The position numbers and the translations under genes are program-made. A stretch of 64,000 nucleotides of DNA from Adiantum capillus-veneris (taxonomy: Eukaryota > Streptophyta > Polypodiopsida > Polypodiales > Pteridaceae): assembly GCA_014529385.2 (NCBI GenBank), contig CM043959.1, positions 48,179,928-48,243,927 of the forward strand, given 5' to 3'. The notes beneath the pieces were generated by a model. The model made no database searches and was not told the origin of the DNA. It was given only the letters and a program-made list of their open reading frames with translations. Positions 32,173 to 42,247 of the stretch are shown here, one piece after another. The first letter of the stretch is position 1; each line of letters opens with the position of its first letter.

Positions 32173-33066
32173 ATGTCAAGCACTTTTCCTACCTTTCATT
32201 CTAAAAATGGTGAGGATGCACAAGAATTTCTGGATAATTTGGAGATGGCACACCTCATCTCTGGGAGAGATCAAGAAGAGGTAAAGCTGCATGCTTTTTC
32301 ACTCGTTCTCAAAGGGGAGGCTAAGGCATGGTACGAGGCCTTGCAACCTAAAAACAAAACCAATTGGGAGAGGCTACGTGCAATTTTTCTTGCCAAATTT
32401 GGGCAAGGAGATACTCCAGAGGGTCTTTGGAAGTGTCTACTTCAACATAAACAGGTATTCCTTGAAGACTACCCATCTTATGAGGCCGTTTTCCTTAACC
32501 TATGGGATAGATGGGAGGCTACCTTACAAAACCAAGGTGGTGCACCAAACTTTCTAACGAAAGATAGGTTCATGGCTGGCTTGTATCCAATTTTGAAGAC
32601 CAAGGTAGAGTTAAAATTCCCATCAACATTTGAGGAAGCACGTGAGGTGGCCATGGTCAAATTCAAGAAGTTAAATTTTCAAGCACATAGAACAAGGGAC
32701 CTAAATGAAGTCATTGAGAGGGATTCTTCACCAAGCATGGGAGCACAAGTTACGGGCTCTCTTGCCCAAACTTCACAAATAGGGGAAGGATCACAACAAG
32801 AGATCTTGCAAAGATTAACTCAACAACTAGAGAGTCTCACCTTGAATCTAGTGCAGGGCCTACCCCAACAACGACAACCAAGAGAAGGGAATTGCAATCA
32901 ACGACGTCAAGCACAAGAGTTGAGATGCTGGAATGGCAACAAAGTTGGTCATGGCATGTATAATTGCCCTCACCCTCGAAGGCTTCCAGGGGACATATAC
33001 CCTCCTAGACCCCCTCCGCTCATGGTGCAGCAAGAGCATGCTCAAGCCCCGCAAATTCTTCGTTGA
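32173..33066 (+). CDS. T2 gag
   Basis: The ATG at 32,173 (MSSTFPTFHSKNGEDAQEF) aligns with the T1 gag start. Core: VLKGEAKAWYEAL, NWERLRAIFLAKFG, and KDRFMAGLYPILKTKVELKFP. The zinc knuckle is damaged: CWNGNKVGHGMYNC has lost the second Cys (CxxG). It ends at a TGA that is in frame with pol. Confidence 0.88.
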   Translation: MSSTFPTFHSKNGEDAQEFLDNLEMAHLISGRDQEEVKLHAFSLVLKGEAKAWYEALQPKNKTNWERLRAIFLAKFGQGDTPEGLWKCLLQHKQVFLEDYPSYEAVFLNLWDRWEATLQNQGGAPNFLTKDRFMAGLYPILKTKVELKFPSTFEEAREVAMVKFKKLNFQAHRTRDLNEVIERDSSPSMGAQVTGSLAQTSQIGEGSQQEILQRLTQQLESLTLNLVQGLPQQRQPREGNCNQRRQAQELRCWNGNKVGHGMYNCPHPRRLPGDIYPPRPPPLMVQQEHAQAPQILR

Positions 33067-35694
33067 CCACCACCACCTCCAGTGGCAAACATCCCTCCTG
33101 TCCCACCAGTGGAGGAAGAGAGAGGAGTAAATGTCATAAAGCTGGAAGAGGAGATAGAGGTGAGCCCTATACATTTTGATGTTATGCTAGCAGAAAAGCG
33201 CACAAGAGCACACAACAAGGATGAAGACACAAGGAATGAAGAGTCAGAACCTGCAAGGAAGGAGAGGAAGAAAAAGTCAAAGAAGGAGGAAGGAGGCAAG
33301 AAGCAGAGGTCAAGGCGAAGGGAGATCGGCATCAACGATTTTCCATTAGGAAAGAATATGGAACCCTACAACATCTTAGAAGATTTGCAAACTCAAAAGC
33401 CCAATATTTCTTGGCCTCAACTCTTACATCTATCACCCAAGGTGAGAAAGCACTGGTCCAAACTTGTAAGCACAAGACTCCCAAGAAAGAAAGAAAAGGT
33501 GACAGTAAAGGCATTGACTTCAAAGCCACAACAATATGTGGAATCTATTGTAGATGCTTATGTAAGGGGTAGGAAGGTATCCAATGTGTATGTTGATGGT
33601 GGAGCACAAATGTGTGTGATCACAGAAAGGGCCATGAATAGACTAGGGCTTGAAATCACTAAATCCTCTAATTTTCAAGCTAGGCTGGCCAACAATGCAA
33701 GTGTGAAGTGCCTAGGGATCATCGAGAATGTAAAAGTTTCTGTATGTAATATAGATGCACGTGTGGACATGTATGTTATGCCAGCCAAAGGGGAGGGCTA
33801 TCCCATCATCCTAGGGAGGCCTTGGCTCATTGCTGTGAATGCAGATCAAAAATGGGGACGAGGACAATTGATTCTCAAAAAGGGGCAACATGTAGTATAC
33901 GATTGGCATGAAGAAAAGAAACTCGACATCAACTATGAGACCACGACTGATGAAGAAAGTGAAGAGAGTTTTGGCTCAAGCGACGAGGAAAGTTCAACCA
34001 CTACATCCAATAGCGAAGAAGAATCATCTTTGGAGGTAATGGGAATCATCTTCAACACATCAAAAACTCCATCAATAGAGGTTGACCCAACAAAGGAGCA
34101 AACAAAGGATGACAAAGGTGACCACAAGCACTTTGAAGACTTTGAGAGGATGCTTGCAAAAGATCTTACCCCTGAGGAGAAGCGGTCCTACATCGATATG
34201 CTCAAGAGGTATCCCAATTTGTTTATCATTGATTACTCACAAATTAGAGGTGTGGATGTTATAGAGCATGGCATAGAATTAAAACTAGGTACTAAACCTG
34301 TGGCTCAAAAGCTAAGGCGCCTAGGAAAAATACAACAAGAGGCACTTTTGACAGAGGTTAACCGACTCCTCAAAGCTGGTTTCATTTACCCTGTGTCTAA
34401 CTTTGAGTGGGTGTCCCCAATTGTAGTAACCCCTAAAAAGAACGGAAAATGGAGGGTCTGTGTTGACTACAAACCGCTCAATGCTGCAACAAAGAGGGAT
34501 CATTTTCCTCTTCCTTTCCAAGATGAAATCTTAAACGAAGTAGCCAGCTATGAATGTTACACAGTGTGTGATGGGTATTCAGGGTATTTTCAAATCAGAA
34601 TAGCAGAAGAAGATCAGCTAAAAACCACTTTCATCACACCTTGGGGTTGCTTTGCCTATAGAGTGATGCCATTTGGGCTCACAAATGCTCCTAGTACCTT
34701 TATAAGGTTTACAACTATTGTCTTTCAACCCTTCTTTGGAAAGTCAATTAGGGTTTTTATGGATGACTTCTGTATCTATAGTAGCCAAAGACTTCATTGC
34801 CAAAAAGTTGAGGAGGGGCTTAGGAGGCTTCATCAATTTGGGGGACAACTTAATCCTGAGAAGTGTCACATTGTAGAGTCACAAGTGGTATTGCTAGGTC
34901 ATGTGGTTTCTTTGCAAGGAATTCAAGTGGATCCATCAAAATTAAATGCTCTCTTGTCACTACAACCACCAACGACAACCAAGGAGCTCATGACTTTCAA
35001 CCACAAAGTAAGGTACATGTCTCGTTTTATTCACCTTCTAGCGGAAGATATTGCACCATTGCACAAGCTAGCAAACAAACCCACATTTGAATGGAGAGAG
35101 GAACACGAATTATGCTTTACTGAAGTAAAGGTTATTCTCAACTCTCTTCCAACAATAATGCCACCAAATCCAAAGGATACATATTACATCACGCCAAGTG
35201 TAGGAATGGAGGCCATCGGTGTAGTTCTCATGCAAAAAGACCCAAAAACATGCTACATGGGGCCAGTATACTTTGCAAGCAAAGTCATGACCGCTGCAGA
35301 GAAGGGCTACACCGATATGGAGAAGGTGGTATTCACAATTATGTTTGCGGTAAGAAAGTTCCGATCATATCTCTTACCTACACCATTTGCCATTCTCACC
35401 ATGGAAAACAATTTACCATATGTTGTGCAACACATGAGCCTCTCATCTAGGATAGCCAAATGGGTTCTAGAACTTCAAGAGTTCGAATACACTTTTCTTG
35501 TGGAAGATAGCACAAGGGCAGGTCTTGCAGACATTCTCACATACAAAGTGAGAGAAAGGAAAGAGTCACCAAAGGCAGGAGACAAAGCTACATCACAAAA
35601 TAATGAGGAGGAGATGGACAATGCACACATTTTGTGCTTTGAGGAGCTTACCGACGACAACACGATCAGGCAGCAGGGGGGGTTCTTATTTTAA
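33067..35694 (+). CDS. T2 protease-RT-RNase H
   Basis: Continues in the gag frame after one TGA. A basic linker leads to the protease (VYVDGGAQMCVITE, ILGRPWLIAV), an acidic Ser/Glu stretch, then RT: GFIYPVSNFEWVSPIVVTPKK, DGYSGYFQIRIAEED, MPFGLTNAPS and FMDDFCIYSS at about 34,756 (intact catalytic box). The following RNase H has TPSVGMEAIG where a catalytic Asp is expected, so it is inactive by sequence. The frame ends inside a second RNase H (HILCFEELTDDN), whose first catalytic Asp is replaced by Glu-Glu-Leu. Confidence 0.9.
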   Translation, partial: PPPPPVANIPPVPPVEEERGVNVIKLEEEIEVSPIHFDVMLAEKRTRAHNKDEDTRNEESEPARKERKKKSKKEEGGKKQRSRRREIGINDFPLGKNMEPYNILEDLQTQKPNISWPQLLHLSPKVRKHWSKLVSTRLPRKKEKVTVKALTSKPQQYVESIVDAYVRGRKVSNVYVDGGAQMCVITERAMNRLGLEITKSSNFQARLANNASVKCLGIIENVKVSVCNIDARVDMYVMPAKGEGYPIILGRPWLIAVNADQKWGRGQLILKKGQHVVYDWHEEKKLDINYETTTDEESEESFGSSDEESSTTTSNSEEESSLEVMGIIFNTSKTPSIEVDPTKEQTKDDKGDHKHFEDFERMLAKDLTPEEKRSYIDMLKRYPNLFIIDYSQIRGVDVIEHGIELKLGTKPVAQKLRRLGKIQQEALLTEVNRLLKAGFIYPVSNFEWVSPIVVTPKKNGKWRVCVDYKPLNAATKRDHFPLPFQDEILNEVASYECYTVCDGYSGYFQIRIAEEDQLKTTFITPWGCFAYRVMPFGLTNAPSTFIRFTTIVFQPFFGKSIRVFMDDFCIYSSQRLHCQKVEEGLRRLHQFGGQLNPEKCHIVESQVVLLGHVVSLQGIQVDPSKLNALLSLQPPTTTKELMTFNHKVRYMSRFIHLLAEDIAPLHKLANKPTFEWREEHELCFTEVKVILNSLPTIMPPNPKDTYYITPSVGMEAIGVVLMQKDPKTCYMGPVYFASKVMTAAEKGYTDMEKVVFTIMFAVRKFRSYLLPTPFAILTMENNLPYVVQHMSLSSRIAKWVLELQEFEYTFLVEDSTRAGLADILTYKVRERKESPKAGDKATSQNNEEEMDNAHILCFEELTDDNTIRQQGGFLF

Positions 35695-36806
35695 GTCCAC
35701 AAAGGGAAGTTCTTGTTAAGAAAGGTATCACCTTGGAAAATGTTCATTCTAATAATGAGGCTGAGTATGTCACCTTAAAGTTGGGGCTTGAAGAATGCAG
35801 AAAACTTGGCATCGAAAAACTTATAATAAGAGGTGATTCCTTACTAGTTATTAGGCAAATCCAAGGGATATGGAAGTGCAAGAACCCTACTCTAGTGGAG
35901 TGGCTTAGACAGGTGAAGGCTTTGATAAAGAAATTTGAAGCTACACAGGTACAGCATGTTGTTAGAACCCTCAACAAGGAAGCAGATTATCTCGCCAATG
36001 AGAAACTTCAGATCATGGTGGGAGGTGTGAAGCTCTACGAACCAAAGTACCAAGGCCAAGAGGAATTGAAGGACATCATATTTTTCCTCCAAACTGGTGA
36101 GTGCCCTAAACACTTGGATAAAGTGCAAAGGCATAGGTTGGTAAAAAAGGCAACTCCTTGCCAACTCATAGGAGATAATCTGTATCATAAAGGGAAAGAT
36201 TTGGTGCTAAGAAGGGTGCCCTCTGTTCAAGAAATAGAGAGAATCCTCTTTTCATGCCATGATGATGTCTGTGGGGGTCATTTTTCTCATGATATTACAA
36301 ACAGGAAGATTTTGCAAGCAGGGTTTGTTTGGCCAAGTCTACACCGTGATGTCCAGCATTGGTGTAAGTCATGCAAAGGTTGTCAGATTGCTGGAAATCA
36401 ACGACTCACTTACGAACCTCGAGTTCCAATAATTTCGTATGGTCCTTTTGAGAAGTGGGGTGTGGATGCAATAGGCCCCTTACCTCGCACATCTACCGGG
36501 AAGGTCTTCATCATTGTGGGAGTAGATTACATGACACGATGGGCGGAGGCAGCAAGTACAACACGAATTACAGCCGAGGAGGTATCAAAATTTATCTTTG
36601 ATCACATATGCAGTAGATTCGGCACACCATTAGAGATTTTGTCAGATCGTGGTCCAGGGTTTAGAGCAGAGCTCCTAGATAATCTTTTGACAAAGTTAAA
36701 AGTCAAACATTTGCATTCTACACCTTACTATCCTCAGTGCAATGGGTTGGTTGAAAAGGTGAATGGAATGATATGTAAGATCATTTCTAAGCAGGTTGCA
36801 GATTGA
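35695..36806 (+). pseudogene. T2 second RNase H (rest) and integrase N-terminal/core
   Basis: After a frameshift, the second RNase H continues with SNNEAEYVTLKLGLEEC and IIRGDSLLVIRQIQGIW. Integrase zinc module: CHDDVCGGHF and CKSCKGCQ. Catalytic core: KWGVDAIGPLP, VGVDYMTRWAEA, EILSDRGPGF and CNGLVEKVNG, with the two Asp and the Glu present. A TGA ends the frame after KQVAD. Confidence 0.85.
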
Positions 36807-37501
36807 CCAAACGACTGGGATCGTCATTTGACCGCAGCTCTATGGGCATACAGAACATCTTTCAAGGTATCCACTCAATTCACTCCTTTTCATTTGGTAT
36901 ATGGACAGGAGGCACTCCTTCCTATCGAGGTAGAGATTGCAAGCCTATGCATTCTCTCACGGGGAGCAAAGAGGCCAAAAGAAGCTTTGCAGGAAAGAAT
37001 TTTAGATCTTCAACGACTTGAGCTTGATAGAGAAGAGTCCATCGACTATTACATTGCCCAAGCCACAAGCCAAAGGGACAAAATCAACAAGAAGCTCAAG
37101 GGGAAAGGATTGAAGGAAGGTATGTTGGTTCTTATGATAACCGACTTGATACTCGACTTGACAAAAAGTTTTTGCAAAGATGGGAGGGACCTTTCATGAT
37201 AAAAACAAAGTTTGGGAATGGTAGTTACAGATTAGCAGATTTATCAGGAAAACTCCACAAGACCAGAGTCAATGGATGGAGATTAAAGCCCTACTTTCAA
37301 CGTATCAATCCGTTGATAGGAAGTCATCTACCTACATCGTCTAAGCTCCAAATTGGCATGGCTCCCTTCGGCTTGGCAAATGATCCACCTATTTTTAAAG
37401 CTTTGATGTGCAAAGAAGAACCAGCCTTGGAATCTCAACATACCCAAGGCAACCCTCCCATCTCCGATTTATGGGATTGGGGTAATGAAAAGCAGGTCTA
37501 A
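36807..37501 (+). pseudogene. T2 integrase C-terminal part
   Basis: LWAYRTSFKVSTQFTPFHLVYGQEAL continues the core. After a frameshift at about 37,170, the frame reads RWEGPFMIKTKFGNGSYRLADLSGKLHKTRVNGWRLKPY, the GPY/F module. A Ser/Pro tail ends at 37,501. Confidence 0.82.
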
Positions 37502-37658
37502 TGGAGTAAAAGAGTGTATATCACTCCTCATTTTTTAAGAAAAATAAGATAAAAAGAAAAAAAAAGAAGAAAAAAAAAAGAAAGAAAAGAAAAAGGAAAA
37601 AACTCTTTTGTTTCATCTAGGAGCATGAATGATCCTAGATGAAGGGGGAGGGCTAATA

Positions 37659-39647
37659 TGAGTAGCGTTAAATGGTAACCTTGTATTTGCACTACATTTC
37701 TGCTCAAATGTTTATATTTTTTATCAAAGTTTTAACCTAGTGTTCATTCTCTCTTTCCGTAATAGCCTTTTTCCATACAAACACCTTACCCTTCTTAGGT
37801 CTTTATGCATTTACATCATATTTCTCTCTTCATACTAAATGTAAATAGTAAACTTAATTCTACTCTCCTAGTTTTTTTACTGTATATTCTTTTAACTAAT
37901 TACCTTTACTAATTTAAATACCTATCTACATCCCATAATTTGTAAATAAATAATTTATGGGCACTTATCTTACCCATCTTCTCTCAAGGGTAGGGTTAAC
38001 CTTGTAGGCCTTCCTTTCCCCACCACTATGTGACCCAACTCTTGGATCATTTACTTGTGTTGGTTAACAAATCTTAAATATAATGTATATCCCCAATAAA
38101 TCAAACTTTATTGGAGCCTACCTCATTTGTTTAAGGTGGATTCTCTTTTGAAAAAAGCATGCTACACCTTGGATGCATGCTAAAGGGCCCCCTACAAGGA
38201 GACTTGGTTCAAAAGGTGTTTTGGATGCATCTTGAACGCCTTAGCTCATGGGTATACTTGAGGAACACTCCAAAATCATCTTAGACACTATGAGAAGGTC
38301 AACTTTTCCTTTTACAGCACCCAATTCTGAGCTACAGGCTGAAAGTTATGGTGAAAACAAGGTGCTGCTGACACTGTTACTGCAGGTCAAAGTTATAATC
38401 AGGTAAACCACAAAGGTGAAAAGTTTCCTTGACTTCTCCAACATTCTAAAATACCAATGGGGAGTTAAAAACCACTTGCATGTGGAGGGGTCGGCTCAAG
38501 ATGCTTCCAGAGACACAACAAACAGGATAGGGACAGTCTGCAGGAGCCACTGGAGGGACATCATGGTGGGGCCACATACATTATCAACCCTTATGGAGCC
38601 TCCACGACTTAAAAGGCTATTTTTAATGAAAAAATAAGTCCCTTATTTGCATAATTGAAGGAGTGGTCAAAAGGGAACCTAACTATGGTTAATTACCTAC
38701 CCTAGTCAAGTTTAACCTAACCCAAGGTCTTGTACAGCTATAAAAAGGCCCTTTGGCAAGCACAAAAATAAACACACCTACTCCATTGCTGCAAATAAGC
38801 TCCTCTAAGGTTAGGGAAGCCCTAACCTCTCTCTCTTCTTGTCTCCCTATCCATTTCCTAAGCTCGCTATCATAAGCGGCACCATAGAGAGAGCATCAAT
38901 ATGCTATTGCTACCATTCTCTTGCAAACATTTCTCTTACCATACTCATCCCTAAATAAGGATTGTAGATTCTATATGAGAGCAAGGATATCAAGTTCAAT
39001 GATCTATCTCATGGTTTGATCAACAAATTGTTGCAATTGGGGTGTCGTCGTCACACTTTTTCTCTAAACGCATGTAAAATTGGTACGCATATCTTGGCAG
39101 CTTCTCATATTTTGTGCTCATTGGGTTGCTTCTTTGTTGAGAAAGTTTTTTGTGCACCATGGTGTCTATTTTCTTGGCTTCTCTCCTTATGTTGTGTGTA
39201 AGTAAGTCTTGGGGCTGCATAGATGGAGAAGAGCTCTCTATGCATGCCGCCTTATGTGTGTAAGGGGTCTCTTCTTTTGGGAAAGGAAAGGAGTTGTCAA
39301 GTATTTGTGCATTATGGTGTTTTGAGTTTTGAGGTTTTGTGCTTGCTGTTCTTAGAAGTATATGAGCACTAATATGGTGAAGGTCAATCTTTGCATGTGA
39401 GTTTGTGCAGTGTTCAAAGGGATTGCTTAAGGAGTGTGTGTTGAATGGTTGAAGGGCATTTTGTGTTGAAGCACATAAGGAAGGTGTGAGTGTGTGTGTG
39501 TGTGTGTTGTATATGGTTTGTTTTGGTTTCCTTCTTTCTCCATAAAAGAGGGTGGTGCCCCTAAGAAATATGCGTGTGTAGGGTCTCACGGAGTGGTTGT
39601 CTGGTGGGAGCCTTGAGTTGAGCCCCATCTCAAAAAATCCACTCTCA
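37659..39647 (+). repeat. T2 3' LTR
   Basis: 1,989 bp copy of 29,519-31,558, preceded by a purine tract. Followed directly by CTGC and the resumed C1 gag frame. Confidence 0.93.
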
Positions 39648-40395
39648 CTGCGAGTGGCAAAACTTCTGTTCCTAATGCTTCTGCTGGCAGCACTTCGTCA
39701 GACAATTTTGGTGACAAGGGCAAAAAGAAGATGCGTTGCCATTATTGTAAAGCTAATGATCACTTGATCAAGTCGTGTCCTAAGTTGAAGGCCAAAGAGG
39801 CTAAGAAGAAAGAGGGTGGTTCCACTGCAAATGCTGGTTTCACTACAAATGAAGAGTCATTGTTGAGTCTTCTGTGAAAGGAGACTGTGATGCTAATGTT
39901 GATGCAGAATGGTCTTTTAGCACAGAGTGCACTTACAATCTTGTTGTCCATGATGCATGCTTGTCACTTGCTGCAGATTCACATGTGTGGTATTTCGACA
40001 GTGGTGCTACAAAGAACATTACCTCACATCATGGATTGTTAACCTCTCTCAAGTCTGTCCCTCATGGGAGTTTAGTCACTTGTGCCAACAATGCCTCTTA
40101 TCGAGTTCAGGGAGCTGGAAAGATTGTGCTTACTGCTGCAAATGGCAGTTTCTTCACACTTGTTGATTCACTGTATGTACCTGGGATCAAGAAGAATCTC
40201 TTGTCTGTATCTGCACTTGCTAGACTTGGACTTGTAGTCAAATTTGTGGATGACATATGTACAGTTCATGATCTCAATTTTGGTGATGAAATTGTTGCAT
40301 CTGGCGTCTTGTGTCGTGGGCTGTATAAGCTTACTTTGTATGGCTATTTCAGATGCAAAACTTTAGCATACACGTTTTGGTCACTTGAACTTTAG
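39648..40395 (+). pseudogene. C1 gag end (zinc knuckle) and protease
   Basis: CHYCKANDHLIKSCP is the CCHC knuckle. After a small frameshift at about 39,870, the frame reads DSHVWYFDSGATKNITSHHGLL (protease DSGA). It continues VDSLYVPGIKKNLLSVSALARLG, a standard copia protease tail. It ends in a region with a roughly 29-bp tandem duplication (about 40,360-40,420). Confidence 0.87.
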
Positions 40396-41740
40396 CATGC
40401 ACATTTCGGTCATCTGAATTTTGCCAATTTGCTGCGTTTGTAGAAATCTGATATGGTTTCTTCTTTGCCGCCTCTTGAAGCACCTGTCAAACATGTTTGT
40501 GAAGGCTGTATTTTGGGTAAGATGCAGCGTTCTAAGTTTCCAAAGGATGGTTCAGTTCGGGCCACATGCAGGTTGCAGCTTGTGCATTGTGATGTTTGTG
40601 GGCCCATGCAAACTCCGTCCTTGGGCAATTACCTGTACTTTGTGACTTTCATTGATGATTACTCCAGGCATGCATGGGTATTTCCGCTTAAACCGAAGTC
40701 CGAAGTTTTTATGTGCTTCAAACAATTTCTGGCTATGGCTGAAAATGTCTCGAAATGTACTATGGGCACCCTCCATTCTAATCGAGGGGGGGAGTATATG
40801 TCTCATGAATTTAATGCATTTTTGCTAGTCGTGGGATAAAACACCAATGTACAGTGCCTTATACACCTCAACAAAATGGTGTTGCTGAGAGGAAAAATAG
40901 ATCACTAATGAAAGTGGCACGATGTATGGTCAAAATTCAAGCTTTGCCGCATTCTTTTTTCATGTGTGCCACTTACGTACTAAACAGGTGTCCTACGAAA
41001 GCTTTGCAATCTATTACTCCATATGAAGCATGGCATGATAGAAAACCTTCTATTGAGCACATGCGTGTTTTTGGATGTTTGGCATATGCTTTGGTGCCAC
41101 AAACACAACGCAAAAAATTGGATGATAAGGCTATCAAATGTATTTTTGTTGGTTATAGTGTTGAAAGCAAAGCTTATAGGTTGTATCATCCGCAAAAAAA
41201 ACGTATTCTGGTTTCACAAGATGTAGTGTTTGCGGAAGATTATGTTCAGCCCTTGCTGTCATGTACTAGAGACAGTAATGTAAGCTCACAGGACATTTAT
41301 GACACTTTGTTGCCTCTTTTCAGTGGTGGAAATACGAATGTAATATCCAATGAGGCAAATGTAGAATCTATGGGGGTTTCTGAAAATGTTACAGATTAGC
41401 CTATTACTGATGCAGATGTACATGATGTACTTGATGAGGAAAGGGCTGAGAATGAGCAGGCTAGAGGTATGCGAAAATGGTTTGTGCACCCTTTGTGTGA
41501 CAGTAATTTGGATGCACCTTTGTCTAGTTGTACTCGTTCAGGCTCTCGCCATGCATCTTACGCATCAAATTGTTATGCTTTGGCTGTGTCTAGCTTACAT
41601 GATGTTGAGGAGCCTTTGTCTTTTGATGAAGTACAAAATAAAAAAATTGGATGGCTGCTATGCAATGAGAATATGATGTACTTATAGAAAATGACACATG
41701 GAATGTATGTTCAAAGATACTCTCCGCTTTGGGAGTTCCA
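40396..41740 (+). pseudogene. C1 integrase and start of RT
   Basis: Pre-integrase zinc module HFGHLNFANLLRL then CEGCILGKMQRSKFP. The core has LVHCDVCGPMQTPSLGN, TFIDDYSRHAWVF and LHSNRGGEYMSHEF, then YTPQQNGVAERKNRSLM (Glu of DDE). It continues to CIFVGYSVESKAYRLYHP and RT onset WMAAMQ-stop-EYDVLIENDTWNV. Stops at about 40,440, 40,837, 41,397 and 41,660. RT and RNase H are missing. Confidence 0.87.
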
Positions 41741-41763
41741 ATGGAACTGCAACGCGTGCATGA

Positions 41764-42247
41764 TGCTACAAACGGGAGCGCGGAGAGCCCTACAAAATAC
41801 GATCGAAATAGCACATAGCAAGCCATAAATGGACAAAATTGTATACCTAGAAAACATCATTGCACATACTCTGAGCCGTACGCAATACAAGAGAAATAGA
41901 GAGCGAAAGAGGGCAAGAGAGGTGCATGCACACCTCCTAGAGCGGAGTGCTATGCCTAGCACGACGAGAGAGAAGAGAGGAGAGAAGAGAAGAATACACA
42001 GATACTGGGTGCAATCTCCCCCCATGCAAGAGTGACCATTTCCCTCTTGCACGTATTTCATTTATAGATTTCTTGAATGGTCAATGTGAGTACAAGCTGG
42101 CCGGCCGGTCATAAATGGCCAAAGCTCATAAAAGAGCACTTAAATAATAAAATGTACAATATATATATTTCCATTTGCATAGGCCTAGTTTGATCCAGTC
42201 TTTTCCACCTATCACAGCTGCAATAATAAAATATCAATTCCATAACA
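41764..42247 (-). repeat. E 3' LTR
   Basis: TGCTACAAACGGG...CATAACA on the plus strand. Matches 53,567-54,049 closely, including GAGAGCC, ACGATCGAAATAGC and GGCCGGTCATAAATGG blocks. Confidence 0.92.

Larger units (their letters stand above)
29519..39647 (+). mobile_element. T2: Tat-like Ty3/gypsy element inserted in C1 gag
   Basis: 10,129 bp with direct LTRs of about 2.0 kb starting TGAGTAG and ending CTCTCA. CTGC lies before the left LTR and after the right one (target duplication of 4 bp as seen). Order: LTR, primer site, leader with two small related frames, gag, protease, RT, degenerate RNase H, broken second RNase H, integrase, purine-rich tract (GGGGGAGGGC), LTR. Coding damage is modest: a TGA between gag and pol, a frameshift in the second RNase H, a TGA and frameshifts in integrase. 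Confidence 0.92.
28170..41740 (+). mobile_element. C1: Ty1/copia element, split by T2 and 3'-truncated
   Basis: A 5' LTR (28,170-28,415) and initiator-Met-type primer site lead into gag at 28,776. A 10.1-kb Tat-like element then interrupts gag. Protease and integrase follow from 39,648. The element stops at the start of the RT domain near 41,740, next to the LTR of element E. No 3' LTR copy is present. Stops and frameshifts are scattered downstream of T2. Confidence 0.87.
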
